Source: Rheinheimera sp. (GTDB taxonomy: Bacteria; Pseudomonadota; Gammaproteobacteria; Enterobacterales; Alteromonadaceae). From it: a stretch of 64,000 bases of DNA. The position numbers and the translations under genes are program-made. The stretch lies in NCBI RefSeq assembly GCF_030690345.1, contig NZ_JAUYGV010000001.1, positions 806,001-870,000 of the forward strand. Reading direction: 5' to 3'. Shown here piece by piece: positions 1 through 9,161 of this stretch; position 1 is the stretch's first letter, and the number at the start of each line of letters is the position of its first letter. The notes below the pieces were generated by a model. It saw only the letters and a list, made by a program, of their open reading frames with translations. It was not told the DNA's origin and searched no databases.

Positions 1-88
1 CACCATCATCGCCGACACCCATAGCGGTATCGTTGCGTTTAGCACCGCAGCTGGCAAAATAGCGGGAAATGAGTTCGAATTCACCCAT
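1..88 (-). CDS. thiL: Thiamine-monophosphate kinase ThiL, N-terminal fragment (runs off window)
   Basis: Only the first 29 codons are in the window. They start at ATG 88-86 and read MGEFELISRYF, then a stretch ending in GVGDDG. This is the usual start of ThiL, which phosphorylates thiamine monophosphate to thiamine diphosphate; the GDD motif belongs to the Mg-ATP site of the PurM/ThiL fold. It lies 33 bp downstream of nusB on the same strand, the common nusB-thiL order, so it probably ends the rib-nusB operon. Confidence 0.8.
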   Translation of the reverse strand, partial: MGEFELISRYFASCGAKRNDTAMGVGDDG

Positions 89-121
89 AAAACTAAGAAG
101 CCGACTAACGCCGGCTCTCCT

Positions 122-535
122 TTAACTTGGACGCAGTACGCGTACGGCTTTATCCAGAATGCCGTTAACGAACTTGTGGCTGTCGTCAGCGGCGAACGCT
201 TTGGCCAGCTCAATCGCTTCGTTGATAATAACCTTGTACGGTACATCAAGACGGTACTTCAGCTCATAGGCTGACACCCGCAGTACGGCTTTTTCAACAA
301 AATCAATTTCATCGAACGGCCGGTCTAAATATGGTTTTAACGCTTCATCCAGCACAGCGTGGTTTTTTACCACACCACGCACAAGATCCTGGAAATAACC
401 AACATCGAGATGTTTAACGTTAGTTTCCAGCAATAATTGTTGCTCAATATCTGCAATAGGGTTTTGGCTGACATGCCAGCTGTAAATTCCCTGCACTGCA
501 AGTGACCGTGACTGACGACGGGCATTAGGTTTCAT
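122..535 (-). CDS. nusB: Transcription antitermination factor NusB
   Basis: 137 aa, normal NusB length. NusB binds boxA RNA together with NusE (ribosomal protein S10) in the antitermination complexes of rRNA operons. The whole protein is the single all-helical NusB domain: an Arg-rich N-terminus ([14 protein letters not shown]) and the conserved C-terminal segment with [20 protein letters not shown] and [11 protein letters not shown]. It starts 17 bp after ribH, the widespread ribH-nusB pairing, and is followed by thiL. Confidence 0.95.
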   Translation of the reverse strand: MKPNARRQSRSLAVQGIYSWHVSQNPIADIEQQLLLETNVKHLDVGYFQDLVRGVVKNHAVLDEALKPYLDRPFDEIDFVEKAVLRVSAYELKYRLDVPYKVIINEAIELAKAFAADDSHKFVNGILDKAVRVLRPS

Positions 536-552
536 TTGTGTGTCTCTTCCTG

Positions 553-1017
553 TTACAGCTTGGCCAGTAAATTAACCATTTCCAGCGTCGACATGGCAGC
601 TTCACTGCCTTTGTTACCGGCTTTAGTGCCGGCACGCTCAATGGCTTGCTCAATGCTGTCTACGGTGAGTACACCAAAGGCAACCGGGATGTCATGTTGC
701 ATCATCACCTGAGCAATACCTTTGGTACATTCGCCGGATACATATTCAAAATGCGGCGTACCGCCACGGATCACTGCGCCCAGCGCAATAATGCCATCAT
801 ATTTCTTCCCGGCAGCAACGCGTTGCACCGCCAGCGGCAATTCAAAGGCACCCGGCACACGAATTACAGTGATATCCTGCTCTGATACATTACCAATACG
901 TTGCAAGGTATCGGTTGCACCGCTTAATAAGCTCTCAACAATAAAGCTGTTAAACCGCGCTACCACTATCGCAAACTTCTTACCCTTGGCAGAAAACCCT
1001 GCTTCAATAACCTGCAT
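553..1017 (-). CDS. ribH: 6,7-dimethyl-8-ribityllumazine synthase
   Basis: 154 aa. It condenses 3,4-dihydroxy-2-butanone 4-phosphate (from RibB) with the pyrimidine made by RibD to give lumazine, the substrate of riboflavin synthase. Visible family signatures are the N-terminal VVARFNSFI, the PGAFELPLA loop, [14 protein letters not shown] with the catalytic-region His, and [10 protein letters not shown]. It sits after ribBA with a 109 bp gap holding only a small inverted repeat (1082-1103, CGGCATA/TATGCCG) without a T-run, so read-through from ribBA is likely. In E. coli the same gene is called ribE. Confidence 0.95.
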   Translation of the reverse strand: MQVIEAGFSAKGKKFAIVVARFNSFIVESLLSGATDTLQRIGNVSEQDITVIRVPGAFELPLAVQRVAAGKKYDGIIALGAVIRGGTPHFEYVSGECTKGIAQVMMQHDIPVAFGVLTVDSIEQAIERAGTKAGNKGSEAAMSTLEMVNLLAKL

Positions 1018-1126
1018 AAGTTGCCCTTAAAATCTGACCGCTGAAAATTAGCCGTGCATAATAGCACAACACGACATAAACCGGCATAGTCTTTGTTATG
1101 CCGCGCCATGCTTTGTTTAACCGCCT

Positions 1127-2236
1127 TTACTCGCTAACGTAATCCACTACTTCCAGGCCAAAACCGGACAGCGCATGGTACTTTTTCGGCTGGCTGAGTA
1201 AGCGCATTTTCTTCACGCCCAAACTGGCCAGAATTTGCGAGCCCACACCAACATTGCGCGACGTACCTTTCCACGGCGTGCTGCGCGGTTTTTCGCCTTT
1301 ATCTTCGGCTTCAAACGCCTGCACGGTGCGGATAAGCTCTTCAGTAGACTCATGCTTACCCAGCAGCACCAGCACACCACCGTCACGGGCAATACGTTCC
1401 ATCGCGGTATGCAGCGGAAAACTGCGGTTAGCAGCCCTGTCGGCCATCAGCAAATCGCTGAAGGTGTCATGCAAATGCACCCGCACCAGGGTGGGTTCGT
1501 CGGCACTGATTTCGCCTTTGACCAGCGCAAAGTGAATTTGGTTATCAATAGTGTCTTTAAAGGTCACTAACTTAAACTCGCCCACTTCGGTTGGCAGCTG
1601 GCAACTGGCAACCTGTTCAATGGTGGTTTCATTTAAGTTGCGGTATTCAATTAAATCGGCAATGGTGCCGATTTTAATACCGTGTTTTTTTGCAAACACT
1701 TCTAAATCCGGTCGTCTGGCCATAGTGCCGTCGTCATTTAAAATTTCCACGATTACCGCTGCCGGCTCAAGCCCGGCTAAACGGGCTAAATCACAACCGG
1801 CTTCGGTATGGCCGGCCCTTACCAGCACACCACCATCTTGCGCCATTAACGGGAAAATATGCCCGGGTTGTACTATGTCGGTTGGTCTGGCATCACGGGC
1901 TACGGCAGCTTTAACGGTGCGGGCGCGGTCTGCGGCAGAAATACCGGTGGTAACGCCTTCAGCCGCTTCAATCGACACAGTAAAGTTGGTAGAAAACGGT
2001 GATTTATTTGCATCCACCATTAAGGGCAAAGCTAATTGCTTACAGCGCTTTTTACTCAGCGTTAAGCAAATTAAACCGCGGCCATGGGTCGCCATAAAAT
2101 TTATAGCTTCCGGCGTAACATAATCCGCCGCCATCACCAGATCGCCTTCATTTTCGCGATCTTCATCATCCATCAGCACCACCATTTTGCCCTGACGGAT
2201 GTCTTCAATAATTTCAGCTGGAGTATTCAGTTGCAT
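1127..2236 (-). CDS. ribBA: 3,4-dihydroxy-2-butanone 4-phosphate synthase with degenerate GTP cyclohydrolase II-like domain (RibBX type)
   Basis: 369 aa. Residues 1 to about 200 are a complete RibB domain: [11 protein letters not shown] at 23-33 (acidic Mg-binding loop), [15 protein letters not shown] and [11 protein letters not shown]. RibB converts ribulose 5-phosphate to dihydroxybutanone phosphate plus formate. Residues about 205-369 resemble GTP cyclohydrolase II, but the region where RibA carries its zinc cysteines (normally C-x10-C-x-C) has no cysteine: [18 protein letters not shown]. This matches the RibBX variant known from Shewanella and relatives, so cyclohydrolase activity is unlikely and a separate ribA is expected elsewhere. 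It lies between ribE (12 bp upstream) and ribH. Confidence 0.9.
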   Translation of the reverse strand: MQLNTPAEIIEDIRQGKMVVLMDDEDRENEGDLVMAADYVTPEAINFMATHGRGLICLTLSKKRCKQLALPLMVDANKSPFSTNFTVSIEAAEGVTTGISAADRARTVKAAVARDARPTDIVQPGHIFPLMAQDGGVLVRAGHTEAGCDLARLAGLEPAAVIVEILNDDGTMARRPDLEVFAKKHGIKIGTIADLIEYRNLNETTIEQVASCQLPTEVGEFKLVTFKDTIDNQIHFALVKGEISADEPTLVRVHLHDTFSDLLMADRAANRSFPLHTAMERIARDGGVLVLLGKHESTEELIRTVQAFEAEDKGEKPRSTPWKGTSRNVGVGSQILASLGVKKMRLLSQPKKYHALSGFGLEVVDYVSE

Positions 2237-2248
2237 AACAAACCTTAT

Positions 2249-2899
2249 TTATAAAAAGCCGCGCTGTGCCAGCAGCGCCATATTGACACCGCCCGTCGCG
2301 CTGTCGCTGTCTTTTTTCAGTAAACGTTCGAGATAACGGGCAATTAAGTCCACTTCAAGGTGTACCTGACTGCCGGCTTTAAGTAGTGAAAGCGTGGTAT
2401 GAGTGGCCGTATGCGGCACTATGGTAAGACGAAATGCCTCTGCGCTGAGCTCATTCACCGTCAGGCTTACACCATCAACAGTAACCGAGCCTTTAGCGGC
2501 AATATAATGTGCCAGCGCTTTGGGCAGCGCCAGCCAGATATGCCAGGCGCGGCCGCTGGCCTCAATTTTTGTTACCTGAGTAATGCCATCCACATGGCCG
2601 CTGACGATATGTCCGCCCATCCGCGTAGTGGGCAACATGGCCTTTTCCAGGTTAATCACCTGGCCCGGCTGATAGCGGCCAAACAGGGTGTGGGCCAGGG
2701 TTTCAGAGGAAACATCGGCATCAAAGCTGTGTGTGGTCAATTTGGTTACCGTTAAGCACACACCATTGCTGGCAATGCTGTCGCCCAACTTTACATCGGC
2801 AAAATCCAGGCTGTCGCTGTAAACCGTAACCGTAATATCAGCACCACGCCGCTGCACAGCGCCAAGCTTACCTGTGGCTTCAATAATACCTGTAAACAT
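2249..2899 (-). CDS. ribE: Riboflavin synthase, alpha subunit
   Basis: 216 aa, typical length. It dismutates two lumazine molecules to riboflavin and the RibD product. The duplicated lumazine-binding barrel is visible: the first begins MFTGIIEATG and includes SNGVCLTV; the second begins near GGHIVSGHVDG and includes VDGVSLTVNE. It lies 24 bp after ribD and 12 bp before ribBA in one minus-strand operon. Some nomenclatures call this gene ribC. Confidence 0.95.
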   Translation of the reverse strand: MFTGIIEATGKLGAVQRRGADITVTVYSDSLDFADVKLGDSIASNGVCLTVTKLTTHSFDADVSSETLAHTLFGRYQPGQVINLEKAMLPTTRMGGHIVSGHVDGITQVTKIEASGRAWHIWLALPKALAHYIAAKGSVTVDGVSLTVNELSAEAFRLTIVPHTATHTTLSLLKAGSQVHLEVDLIARYLERLLKKDSDSATGGVNMALLAQRGFL

Positions 2900-2923
2900 A
2901 AGTTATCCCGTGTAGCCGTTCAT

Positions 2924-4042
2924 TCAGGTAAGCCGGGCAGTGAGACGTAAATCCTGCCCTACCATGCGTACATCCGTCCAGCTCAGCTGCGGTACTGCAT
3001 CCAATACCGTAAACTGCGGCAGTATTGCCAGCGGCTGCGCCGTGTTACCGAGCAATTTGGGTGCTACATATACAATCAGTTCATCCACCAGCTTTAATTG
3101 CAACAAGGTGCCGGCCAGCGTAGCACCGGCTTCTACCCACAGAGTGTTGACGTTTTCACGCAACGCTAAGTGTTCAAGCAGTGCCGGTAAATCAAACTGA
3201 GCTTTGTCATCCAACGGACAATGAATTTGTCTGGCGATATTGGGCAGTTGGCGGCTATTTTCAACATTGCTGACACACAACAGCACTTCACCACCGTGTT
3301 GAAATATTGCCAGCTTCGCATCAAGCACGGCATTACGATCAAGGATCACCCGTTTTGGCTGGCGCAGTTCACCGTTTTCCAGTGTTGCCACGCTGTGTAA
3401 TAACTGCTCAGTGCGTAAATTCAGCCGCGCATTATCGGCCAATACTGTGGTGGCGGTAGATAAAACAGCACAGCTTTGTGCGCGGTAATGTTGTACATCG
3501 GCGCGCGCGGCGTCACCGGTCAACCACTTACTGTCGCCATTGGCCAGCGCAGTGCGCCCGTCTAAACTGGCAGCCAGTTTCAGCTGCACATAAGGCCGGT
3601 TGCGCTCCATCCGGCTTAAAAAGCCCGGGTTTAATGCCCGCGCCTGAGCTTCAAGCAGGCCAATATCAACCAGGATGCCGGCAGCGCGCAGCAATGCGAC
3701 ACCACGGCCGGCTACCTGCGGATTGGGATCTTGCATCGCTATTACTACACGCGCTACACCGGCGGCAATCAAGGCTTCTGCGCACGGCGGCGTGCGGCCA
3801 TGGTGGCTGCAGGGCTCAAGCGTAACGTAGCAGGTAGCCCCTTTTGCCTTAATGCCCGCTTCACGCAGGGCAAACACTTCGGCATGGGGCCCGCCGGCTT
3901 GCTTATGATAACCGCAGCCCACCACTACAGCATTTTGCACCAGCACAGCACCGACATTCGGGTTCGGGCTGGTGGTGTAACGGCCAAGTTCTGCCAGACG
4001 AATGGCTTGTGCCATAAAGGCCGTATCAGCAGCACTGAACAT
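2924..4042 (-). CDS. ribD: Bifunctional pyrimidine deaminase / reductase RibD
   Basis: 372 aa. The N-terminal deaminase (about 1-145) has the zinc ligands His53 and Glu55 (PHAEVFAL) and Cys78/Cys87 in the PCSHHGRTPPC motif. The C-terminal reductase (about 150-370) has KLAASLDGRTAL and the NADPH-binding WVEAGATLAGTLL. Together they carry out the deamination and ribose reduction between GTP cyclohydrolase and RibH. Its ATG overlaps the nrdR stop by one base (TGATG), indicating translational coupling. Confidence 0.95.
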   Translation of the reverse strand: MFSAADTAFMAQAIRLAELGRYTTSPNPNVGAVLVQNAVVVGCGYHKQAGGPHAEVFALREAGIKAKGATCYVTLEPCSHHGRTPPCAEALIAAGVARVVIAMQDPNPQVAGRGVALLRAAGILVDIGLLEAQARALNPGFLSRMERNRPYVQLKLAASLDGRTALANGDSKWLTGDAARADVQHYRAQSCAVLSTATTVLADNARLNLRTEQLLHSVATLENGELRQPKRVILDRNAVLDAKLAIFQHGGEVLLCVSNVENSRQLPNIARQIHCPLDDKAQFDLPALLEHLALRENVNTLWVEAGATLAGTLLQLKLVDELIVYVAPKLLGNTAQPLAILPQFTVLDAVPQLSWTDVRMVGQDLRLTARLT

Positions 4043-4497
4043 CAGGCTTTTTCCCCTAAGCGGGCAATTTCTTCGCCAAATTCACGGATATCTTTAAACG
4101 AGCGGTACACCGAGGCAAAGCGCACGTAGGCCACTTTATCCACTTTAACCAACTCATCCATAATCAGGTTCCCCAGCAACTGACTGCCGACTTCACGCTC
4201 GCCGGTGGCACGTAACTGAGATTTAATTTTGTTGATCAGCTGTTCAATTTGCTCGGTCGATACCGGGCGTTTTTCCAAAGAGCGCAGCAAACCGCTGCGC
4301 AATTTGTCTTCATTAAAAGGCTCACGCGAGCCATCGCGTTTGATAATGCGCGGCATCACCAATTCGGCTGATTCAAAGGTGGTAAAGCGTTCATGGCAGG
4401 CCAGGCATTCACGCCGGCGCCGTACCTGATGGCCATCCGCCACCAGCCGCGAATCTATTACCTTAGTATCATCAGCATTACAAAACGGACAGTACAT
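4042..4497 (-). CDS. nrdR: Transcriptional repressor NrdR
   Basis: 151 aa. It represses ribonucleotide reductase genes in response to ATP/dATP. The N-terminal zinc ribbon has Cys3, Cys6, Cys31 and Cys34 (YCPFC and ECLACHERF); an ATP-cone follows from about residue 49 ([13 protein letters not shown]). It is the first gene after the glyA terminator and is coupled to ribD by a one-base overlap. The nrdR-ribD pairing is common in gammaproteobacteria. Confidence 0.95.
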   Translation of the reverse strand: MYCPFCNADDTKVIDSRLVADGHQVRRRRECLACHERFTTFESAELVMPRIIKRDGSREPFNEDKLRSGLLRSLEKRPVSTEQIEQLINKIKSQLRATGEREVGSQLLGNLIMDELVKVDKVAYVRFASVYRSFKDIREFGEEIARLGEKA

Positions 4498-4530
4498 AAT
4501 AAAAATCCTGCTAAGGCGTTAAAAAGCCAG

Positions 4531-4558
4531 ATAAAGAAATGGCCGCAACAGCGGCCAT
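4531..4558 (-). terminator. Intrinsic terminator after glyA
   Basis: Perfect 8-bp stem ATGGCCGC / GCGGCCAT with loop AACA (4539-4558), followed in the minus direction by TTCTTTAT. It lies between the glyA stop and the nrdR start, so it separates glyA from the nrdR-rib operon. Confidence 0.8.
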
Positions 4559-4577
4559 CATAGCACTTAATCAGCGC

Positions 4578-5831
4578 TTACGCATAAACCGGCAAGCGGC
4601 TGCACAGCTCAGAAACCTGGCTACGCACCCTATCAATTACCGCAGCATCACCACGGCTGTCCAGCACGTCGCAAATCAGGTTGGCGACAGTGCGGGCTTC
4701 AGCTTCAACAAAGCCGCGACGGGTAATAGCCGGGGTACCGATACGCAAACCAGAGGTAACAAAAGGTGAGCGCGGATCGTTCGGCACTGAGTTTTTATTC
4801 ACAGTAATGTGCGCTTGCCCTAACCAGGCATCGGCTTCTTTACCGGTGATATCTTTGTCAATTAAATCCATCAGGAACAGGTGGTTCTGCGTGCCGCCGG
4901 AGACAATTTTGTAACCGCGCGCAATCATCGCATCACACATTGCTACAGCGTTTTTCAGTACCTGCTGCTGATACGTTTTAAATTCCGGCTGCAGCGCTTC
5001 TTTAAACGCAACGGCTTTAGCCGCAATCACGTGCATCAGCGGGCCGCCCTGGCCACCCGGGAATACCGCCGAGTTCAGCTTTTTCTCAATTTCTTCGTTC
5101 TTACGCGCCAGAATTAAACCACCGCGCGGGCCGGCCAGGGTTTTATGTGTAGTTGTAGTTACTACATCGGCCACCGGCACCGGGTTAGGGTACAAACCAG
5201 CGGCAACTAAACCGGCAACGTGGGCCATATCCACCATCAGGTAAGCACCTACTTTGTCGGCGATATCACGAAACCGTTGCCAATCAACAATACCTGAGTA
5301 GGCAGAAAAACCGGCGATAATCAGCTTTGGCTTGTGCTCCAACGCCAGAGCTTCAGCCTGATCATAATCAATTACGCCGGTTTCAGGGTGCAGGCCGTAC
5401 TGCACAGCTTTATATAGTTTACCGGATGAGCTGACATGAGCACCGTGCGTTAAGTGGCCACCGTGCGCCAAGCTCATACCTAAAATAGTGTCACCGGCAT
5501 TTAACAGCGCCAGAAATACTGCAGAGTTAGCCTGTGAGCCGGAGTGCGGTTGCACGTTGGCGTAATCCGCACCGAACAGCTCTTTAGCGCGGGCAATCGC
5601 CAGGTCTTCAGCAACGTCAACATACTCACAACCACCGTAGTAGCGTTTATGCGGGTAACCTTCAGCATATTTATTGGTCAGCTGAGAGCCTTGCGCCTGC
5701 AATACGCGTGGGCTGGCATAGTTTTCTGACGCGATAAGCTCGATATGGGCTTCCTGACGGTCATTTTCATCTGTTATCGCTTGCCATAATTGTGGGTCGA
5801 AATCGGCAATATTCATATCACGCTTTAACAT
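4578..5831 (-). CDS. glyA: Serine hydroxymethyltransferase
   Basis: 417 aa from the chosen ATG at 5831, the same length as E. coli GlyA. It interconverts serine and glycine with transfer of a one-carbon unit to tetrahydrofolate. An in-frame start 12 codons upstream is rejected because AGGAGAGAG lies just before 5831 and [10 protein letters not shown] is the conserved N-terminus. The PLP lysine is in [15 protein letters not shown] (about residue 230), with SENYASPRV near the N-terminus. It is monocistronic, ended by a terminator. A strong MetJ-type box lies about 140 bp upstream. Confidence 0.97.
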   Translation of the reverse strand: MLKRDMNIADFDPQLWQAITDENDRQEAHIELIASENYASPRVLQAQGSQLTNKYAEGYPHKRYYGGCEYVDVAEDLAIARAKELFGADYANVQPHSGSQANSAVFLALLNAGDTILGMSLAHGGHLTHGAHVSSSGKLYKAVQYGLHPETGVIDYDQAEALALEHKPKLIIAGFSAYSGIVDWQRFRDIADKVGAYLMVDMAHVAGLVAAGLYPNPVPVADVVTTTTHKTLAGPRGGLILARKNEEIEKKLNSAVFPGGQGGPLMHVIAAKAVAFKEALQPEFKTYQQQVLKNAVAMCDAMIARGYKIVSGGTQNHLFLMDLIDKDITGKEADAWLGQAHITVNKNSVPNDPRSPFVTSGLRIGTPAITRRGFVEAEARTVANLICDVLDSRGDAAVIDRVRSQVSELCSRLPVYA

Positions 5832-5965
5832 GCTCTCTCCTGGCGCGGCTTGCACGCGTAGTCTCAATAAAAATAAGTTTTAATAAAAATGCGCTACAAC
5901 CAAACGGGCTGGTAAAAATTGGCCGCTATTCTACCGCTAAATCGGTTTTTATGCACTTAGAATTT

Positions 5966-5981
5966 AGCCATCTAAACGTCT
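5966..5981. promoter_or_regulatory. Candidate MetJ operator (two met boxes) upstream of glyA
   Basis: AGCCATCTAAACGTCT matches two tandem 8-bp met boxes (AGACGTCT twice) at 13 of 16 positions. It is palindromic in type, so orientation is undefined. It lies 135-150 bp upstream of glyA and about 110 bp upstream of dinB; one-carbon metabolism makes glyA the sensible target. A further weaker 8-mer AATAGTCT lies one box further on. Confidence 0.5.
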
Positions 5982-6060
5982 GAAATAAAAATAGTCTGAT
6001 AGTATTCGTCTGGCTTAACGTGGCGCAGGCTTTACAACCGGGGTGCAACCACCTAATATA

Positions 6061-6076
6061 CTGTATATATAAACAG
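6061..6076. promoter_or_regulatory. LexA (SOS) box of dinB
   Basis: CTGTATATATAAACAG, preceded by TA, is a near-consensus CTGT-N8-ACAG LexA operator. It ends 12 bp before the dinB ATG, where repressor would cover the promoter or start region. Confidence 0.9.
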
Positions 6077-6088
6077 CTAAGGTGCGAA

Positions 6089-7153
6089 ATGCGCAAAATC
6101 ATACATATTGATATGGATTGCTTTTTTGCCGCTGTGGAAATGCGCGATAACCCGGCACTAAAACATGTACCGCTGGCTATAGGCGGCTCCAGACAAAGCC
6201 GTGGCGTAATATCTACCTGTAACTACCCTGCCCGCGCTTATGGTGTGCGCTCAGCCATGCCCACCGGCCAGGCATTAAAGTTATGCCCGCACCTGACGCT
6301 GCTAAGCGGCAGTATGGATAAGTACGTTACAGCAAGCCGGCAAATTCGCGCAATATTTGCCCGTTACACCGACCAGATAGAGCCACTGTCTTTAGATGAA
6401 GCCTATTTAGATGTTACCGACTGCAGTTTATTTCAGGGTAGCGCTACGCGTATTGCTGAAGATATCCGCCGTAGTATCGTTGCTGAGACCGGCCTTACCG
6501 CTTCGGCCGGGGTTGCGCCAAACAAGTTTCTGGCCAAAATAGCCAGCGACGAAAATAAACCCGATGGCCTCTTTGTTATCACCCCGGACAATGTCAGTAC
6601 TTTTGTTAAAACCCTGCCCTTAAAACGCCTGCCAGGCGTAGGTACAAAAACCGCAGAGCGGCTCAGCCAGCTGGGGTTACATCATTGTGCCGATATTGCC
6701 ACCGCACCGCTGCCACTGTTGATAAAACACTTCGGTAGCCTGGCCGATAGCCTGTTAAAACGCAGTCAGGGCATAGATGAGCGGCCGGTATGCAGTCGCG
6801 AGCAACGTAAATCGCTGGGTGTAGAGCGCACTTTGGAGCACGACTTACTGCAATACACTGAATGTGTAGAAATGCTGAGCCAGTTGTTACCGCAGTTGCA
6901 ACGCCGGCTGGAGCATTACAGCAACACCGCAGCCGGACGCCAGGCACCGATCCAAAAAGTAGGGGTAAAGCTTAAATTCAGTGACTTTCGCCAAACCACA
7001 GTAGAAAAACAAGGCCAACCGCTGCAACTGGATAAGCTGCTGCCATTGTTGGATGAAGCCTGGCAACGCCGCCAGCAACAAGGGGTAAGGTTAATTGGTT
7101 TACAGATAGGGTTTAAAACCGACGCCCTGCAACAACTGGTACTGCCGTTTTAA
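6089..7153 (+). CDS. dinB: DNA polymerase IV (Y-family translesion polymerase)
   Basis: 354 aa from ATG 6089. The longer in-frame start at 6020 is rejected because it would place the LexA box inside the coding region, and because MRKIIHIDMDCFFAAVEM is the conserved DinB N-terminus. Catalytic acidic residues are Asp8 and the Asp-Glu of LSLDEAYLDV. The HhH region (LPGVGTKTAERL) and the C-terminal little-finger domain are present. It lacks an obvious C-terminal beta-clamp motif in QLVLPF, although that ending resembles the QLVLGL type. SOS induction is predicted from the upstream LexA box. Confidence 0.95.
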   Translation: MRKIIHIDMDCFFAAVEMRDNPALKHVPLAIGGSRQSRGVISTCNYPARAYGVRSAMPTGQALKLCPHLTLLSGSMDKYVTASRQIRAIFARYTDQIEPLSLDEAYLDVTDCSLFQGSATRIAEDIRRSIVAETGLTASAGVAPNKFLAKIASDENKPDGLFVITPDNVSTFVKTLPLKRLPGVGTKTAERLSQLGLHHCADIATAPLPLLIKHFGSLADSLLKRSQGIDERPVCSREQRKSLGVERTLEHDLLQYTECVEMLSQLLPQLQRRLEHYSNTAAGRQAPIQKVGVKLKFSDFRQTTVEKQGQPLQLDKLLPLLDEAWQRRQQQGVRLIGLQIGFKTDALQQLVLPF

Positions 7154-7180
7154 TATAAAATACCATGCTGCAGATAACAG

Positions 7181-7202
7181 AAAACCGGCTGTTGCCGGTT
7201 TT
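7181..7202. terminator. Bidirectional terminator between dinB and the cold-shock gene
   Basis: Perfect 9-bp stem AAAACCGGC / GCCGGTTTT with 4-nt loop TGTT. The A/T-rich stem ends give a T-run in both directions, serving convergent dinB (+) and the csp gene (-). Confidence 0.85.
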
Positions 7203-7220
7203 ATGCAAGCCTGGCCGGAA

Positions 7221-7433
7221 TTATCCGATAACAGTTACGTTCTCAGCTTGTGGGCCTTTTTGGCCTTCAGTTACTTCAAAAGTAACTTTCTGACCTTCAA
7301 CTAAAGTTTTGCGGCCGGTACCGTTGATAGCACGGAAGTGAACGAAAACGTCCTTACCACCATCACGCTCAAGGAAACCGTAACCTTTCTCTTCGTTGAA
7401 CCACTTAACTGAACCGGAAATTAACTGTGACAT
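7221..7433 (-). CDS. CspA-family cold-shock protein
   Basis: 70 aa, one cold-shock domain. RNP1-type KGYGFL (about 16-21) and RNP2-type DVFVHF bind single-stranded nucleic acid. Members act as RNA chaperones, some cold induced and some constitutive; which applies here cannot be told from the protein. A good Shine-Dalgarno (AGAGAG) lies before ATG 7433. The 270-bp leader region upstream is compatible with post-transcriptional control. Confidence 0.93.
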   Translation of the reverse strand: MSQLISGSVKWFNEEKGYGFLERDGGKDVFVHFRAINGTGRKTLVEGQKVTFEVTEGQKGPQAENVTVIG

Positions 7434-7569
7434 AACACTCTCTTACTTTAACTAGATTTGCCAGCTCGCTGGCGACTTAAATAGTACCGGCCATTGCAGC
7501 CGGCCAGTACATATTTTCGCCCTCATTATCAGTGAAGCCAAATAAGGGGTCAATAACCTTGCCTGCTGC

Positions 7570-7587
7570 GCAGAAAATATTTTCTGC
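7570..7587. promoter_or_regulatory. 18-bp perfect palindrome in the csp leader region
   Basis: GCAGAAAATATTTTCTGC is perfectly self-complementary. It sits in the middle of the gene-free stretch 7434-7704 between the helicase stop and the csp start, 137-154 bp upstream of the csp ATG. It could be an operator or a leader hairpin. A weaker CCGGC/GCCGG hairpin lies nearer the start. No clear cold-box sequence was seen. Confidence 0.4.
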
Positions 7588-7704
7588 TACGGCCGTACCA
7601 GCAACGTGTGCCACGTTACTGATAACCCTGTTATTGTCGGCGTACCGAACAACAACAATTTCAGTGTAGCAGCATTATTGCTGAAAAAATAACCAGCCCT
7701 GAAT

Positions 7705-9030
7705 TTATTTTTGCTTGCGCCGCACCGGGGCTAAACCATCATCACCGCCTTCGAAAAATTGCGCTTTGGCTTTTTGCACGGGCTTAGTCGTTTTCGCTTT
7801 GGTTTTACCAGGCGCGGTCTTTTTCCCGGCCTTCGCTATCGGTGTTTCAGCTGCTGTTTTTAACTTACCGTCAAATTTCGCTGCCAGACCCTCTACCACA
7901 CTAAAATCGGTAGGTTGGCGTAAAAACGCTTCAATCCGTGTCAGTGCCGGTACATCTTTTGGCCCAACCAGCGAAATCGCCTGCCCTTTGGCGCCGGCAC
8001 GGCCGGTGCGGCCAATGCGGTGCACATACTCTTCAGCGTGTTTGGGCAAGTCAAAATTGATGACGTGTGATACCTGCAGTAAGTCCAGCCCGCGTGAGGC
8101 CAGATCTGTGGTCACCAAAACCTGATGTTTGCCGGTCGCAAACGCCTGCATTACGGCATTGCGGCTGCTTTGGGTTAATTTGCCGCTTAACCCCACAGCG
8201 CTGCGGCCCAGTTGTTCACACAGCAGCGCTAAGCGCTGTGCATCTTCGCGGGTGGCGGTAAAAATAATCAGCTGTTTAATATCGCTTTGCTGCAAGAAGT
8301 GCTGCAGCAGCGCTTCTTTATGTGTCAGGTGATCCGCCAGATAAAACTGCTGACTGATATCCTGATGTTGCTGATGTGATGAGCCCACCGCAACACGGTG
8401 TGGGTTTTTCAGCAGAGCCAGTGCCAGCTCATCTACTTCGGCATGATCCAGGGTAGCAGAAAACAGCAAGGTTTGGCGCAGACGGTGGTCCGCTGCTTTA
8501 TTGATGACAGTTAGCTGCGGCATAAAACCCAAATCCAGCATACGGTCGGCTTCATCGAGGATCAGCATTTCCAGGCCGTTAATAAAGACTGATTTATGCT
8601 CCAGATGATCGACAAAACGGCCGGGGGTCGCCACGATGATATTCGGTTGGCGTTTAAGCAGCTTTTCCTGATCGTTAAAGTTTTCGCCACCGACAATCAA
8701 TGCCGACGTTAGCGGTGTATTAGACACAAACAAGCGCAACTGTGCATAAACCTGCTTGGCTAATTCACGGGTTGGCGCCAAAATTAACGCCCTGGCATCA
8801 CGTTTTGACAACGGCCGGCTTTTCAGCAAACGCTGCATCATTGGCAGTAAATAAGCCAGGGTTTTACCCGAGCCGGTTTGCGATGACACGATTAAATCAC
8901 GGCCCACCATTACAGCAGGAATGGCTTCGTGCTGAATTTCAGTTGGCTTAACAAACCCCAGATGCTGTACCGAGCGCAACAGACGCGGATCAAGCGATAA
9001 ATCATTAAATGGCAAAGTGAACCTCTTCAA
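7705..9030 (-). CDS. DEAD-box ATP-dependent RNA helicase (SrmB/RhlE-like)
   Basis: 441 aa. The motifs in order are an upstream Q motif (KPTEIQHEAIP), Walker A SQTGSGKT, PTRELAKQV, LDEADRML, FSATL, and the C-terminal RecA domain with HRIGRTGRAG. A lysine-rich, low-complexity tail (about 390-441) probably gives non-specific RNA binding. The likely role is ribosome assembly or mRNA unwinding. It is upstream of the csp gene on the same strand but 270 bp apart. The exact subfamily is not assigned. Confidence 0.9.
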   Translation of the reverse strand: MKRFTLPFNDLSLDPRLLRSVQHLGFVKPTEIQHEAIPAVMVGRDLIVSSQTGSGKTLAYLLPMMQRLLKSRPLSKRDARALILAPTRELAKQVYAQLRLFVSNTPLTSALIVGGENFNDQEKLLKRQPNIIVATPGRFVDHLEHKSVFINGLEMLILDEADRMLDLGFMPQLTVINKAADHRLRQTLLFSATLDHAEVDELALALLKNPHRVAVGSSHQQHQDISQQFYLADHLTHKEALLQHFLQQSDIKQLIIFTATREDAQRLALLCEQLGRSAVGLSGKLTQSSRNAVMQAFATGKHQVLVTTDLASRGLDLLQVSHVINFDLPKHAEEYVHRIGRTGRAGAKGQAISLVGPKDVPALTRIEAFLRQPTDFSVVEGLAAKFDGKLKTAAETPIAKAGKKTAPGKTKAKTTKPVQKAKAQFFEGGDDGLAPVRRKQK

Positions 9031-9161
9031 CCTTAAATTACCGCTATATGATAACCGAAGCTGACAAATTGAGTTAGTTTGATTTCTACAAGCGGATGCT
9101 TTGCGCTACTATATGCGCATTCGTGGCAGCGCCTTTCAGCACGCAATCAGCAAGGTTTATT

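Noticed and set aside
2237-2248. FMN riboswitch controlling the rib genes
   Set aside because: All rib genes in the cluster are separated by short gaps; there is no room for, or sign of, an RFN element before ribD, ribE or ribBA.
5832-6088. PurR operator upstream of glyA
   Set aside because: No sequence close to the ACGCAAACGTTTGCGT-type palindrome was seen.
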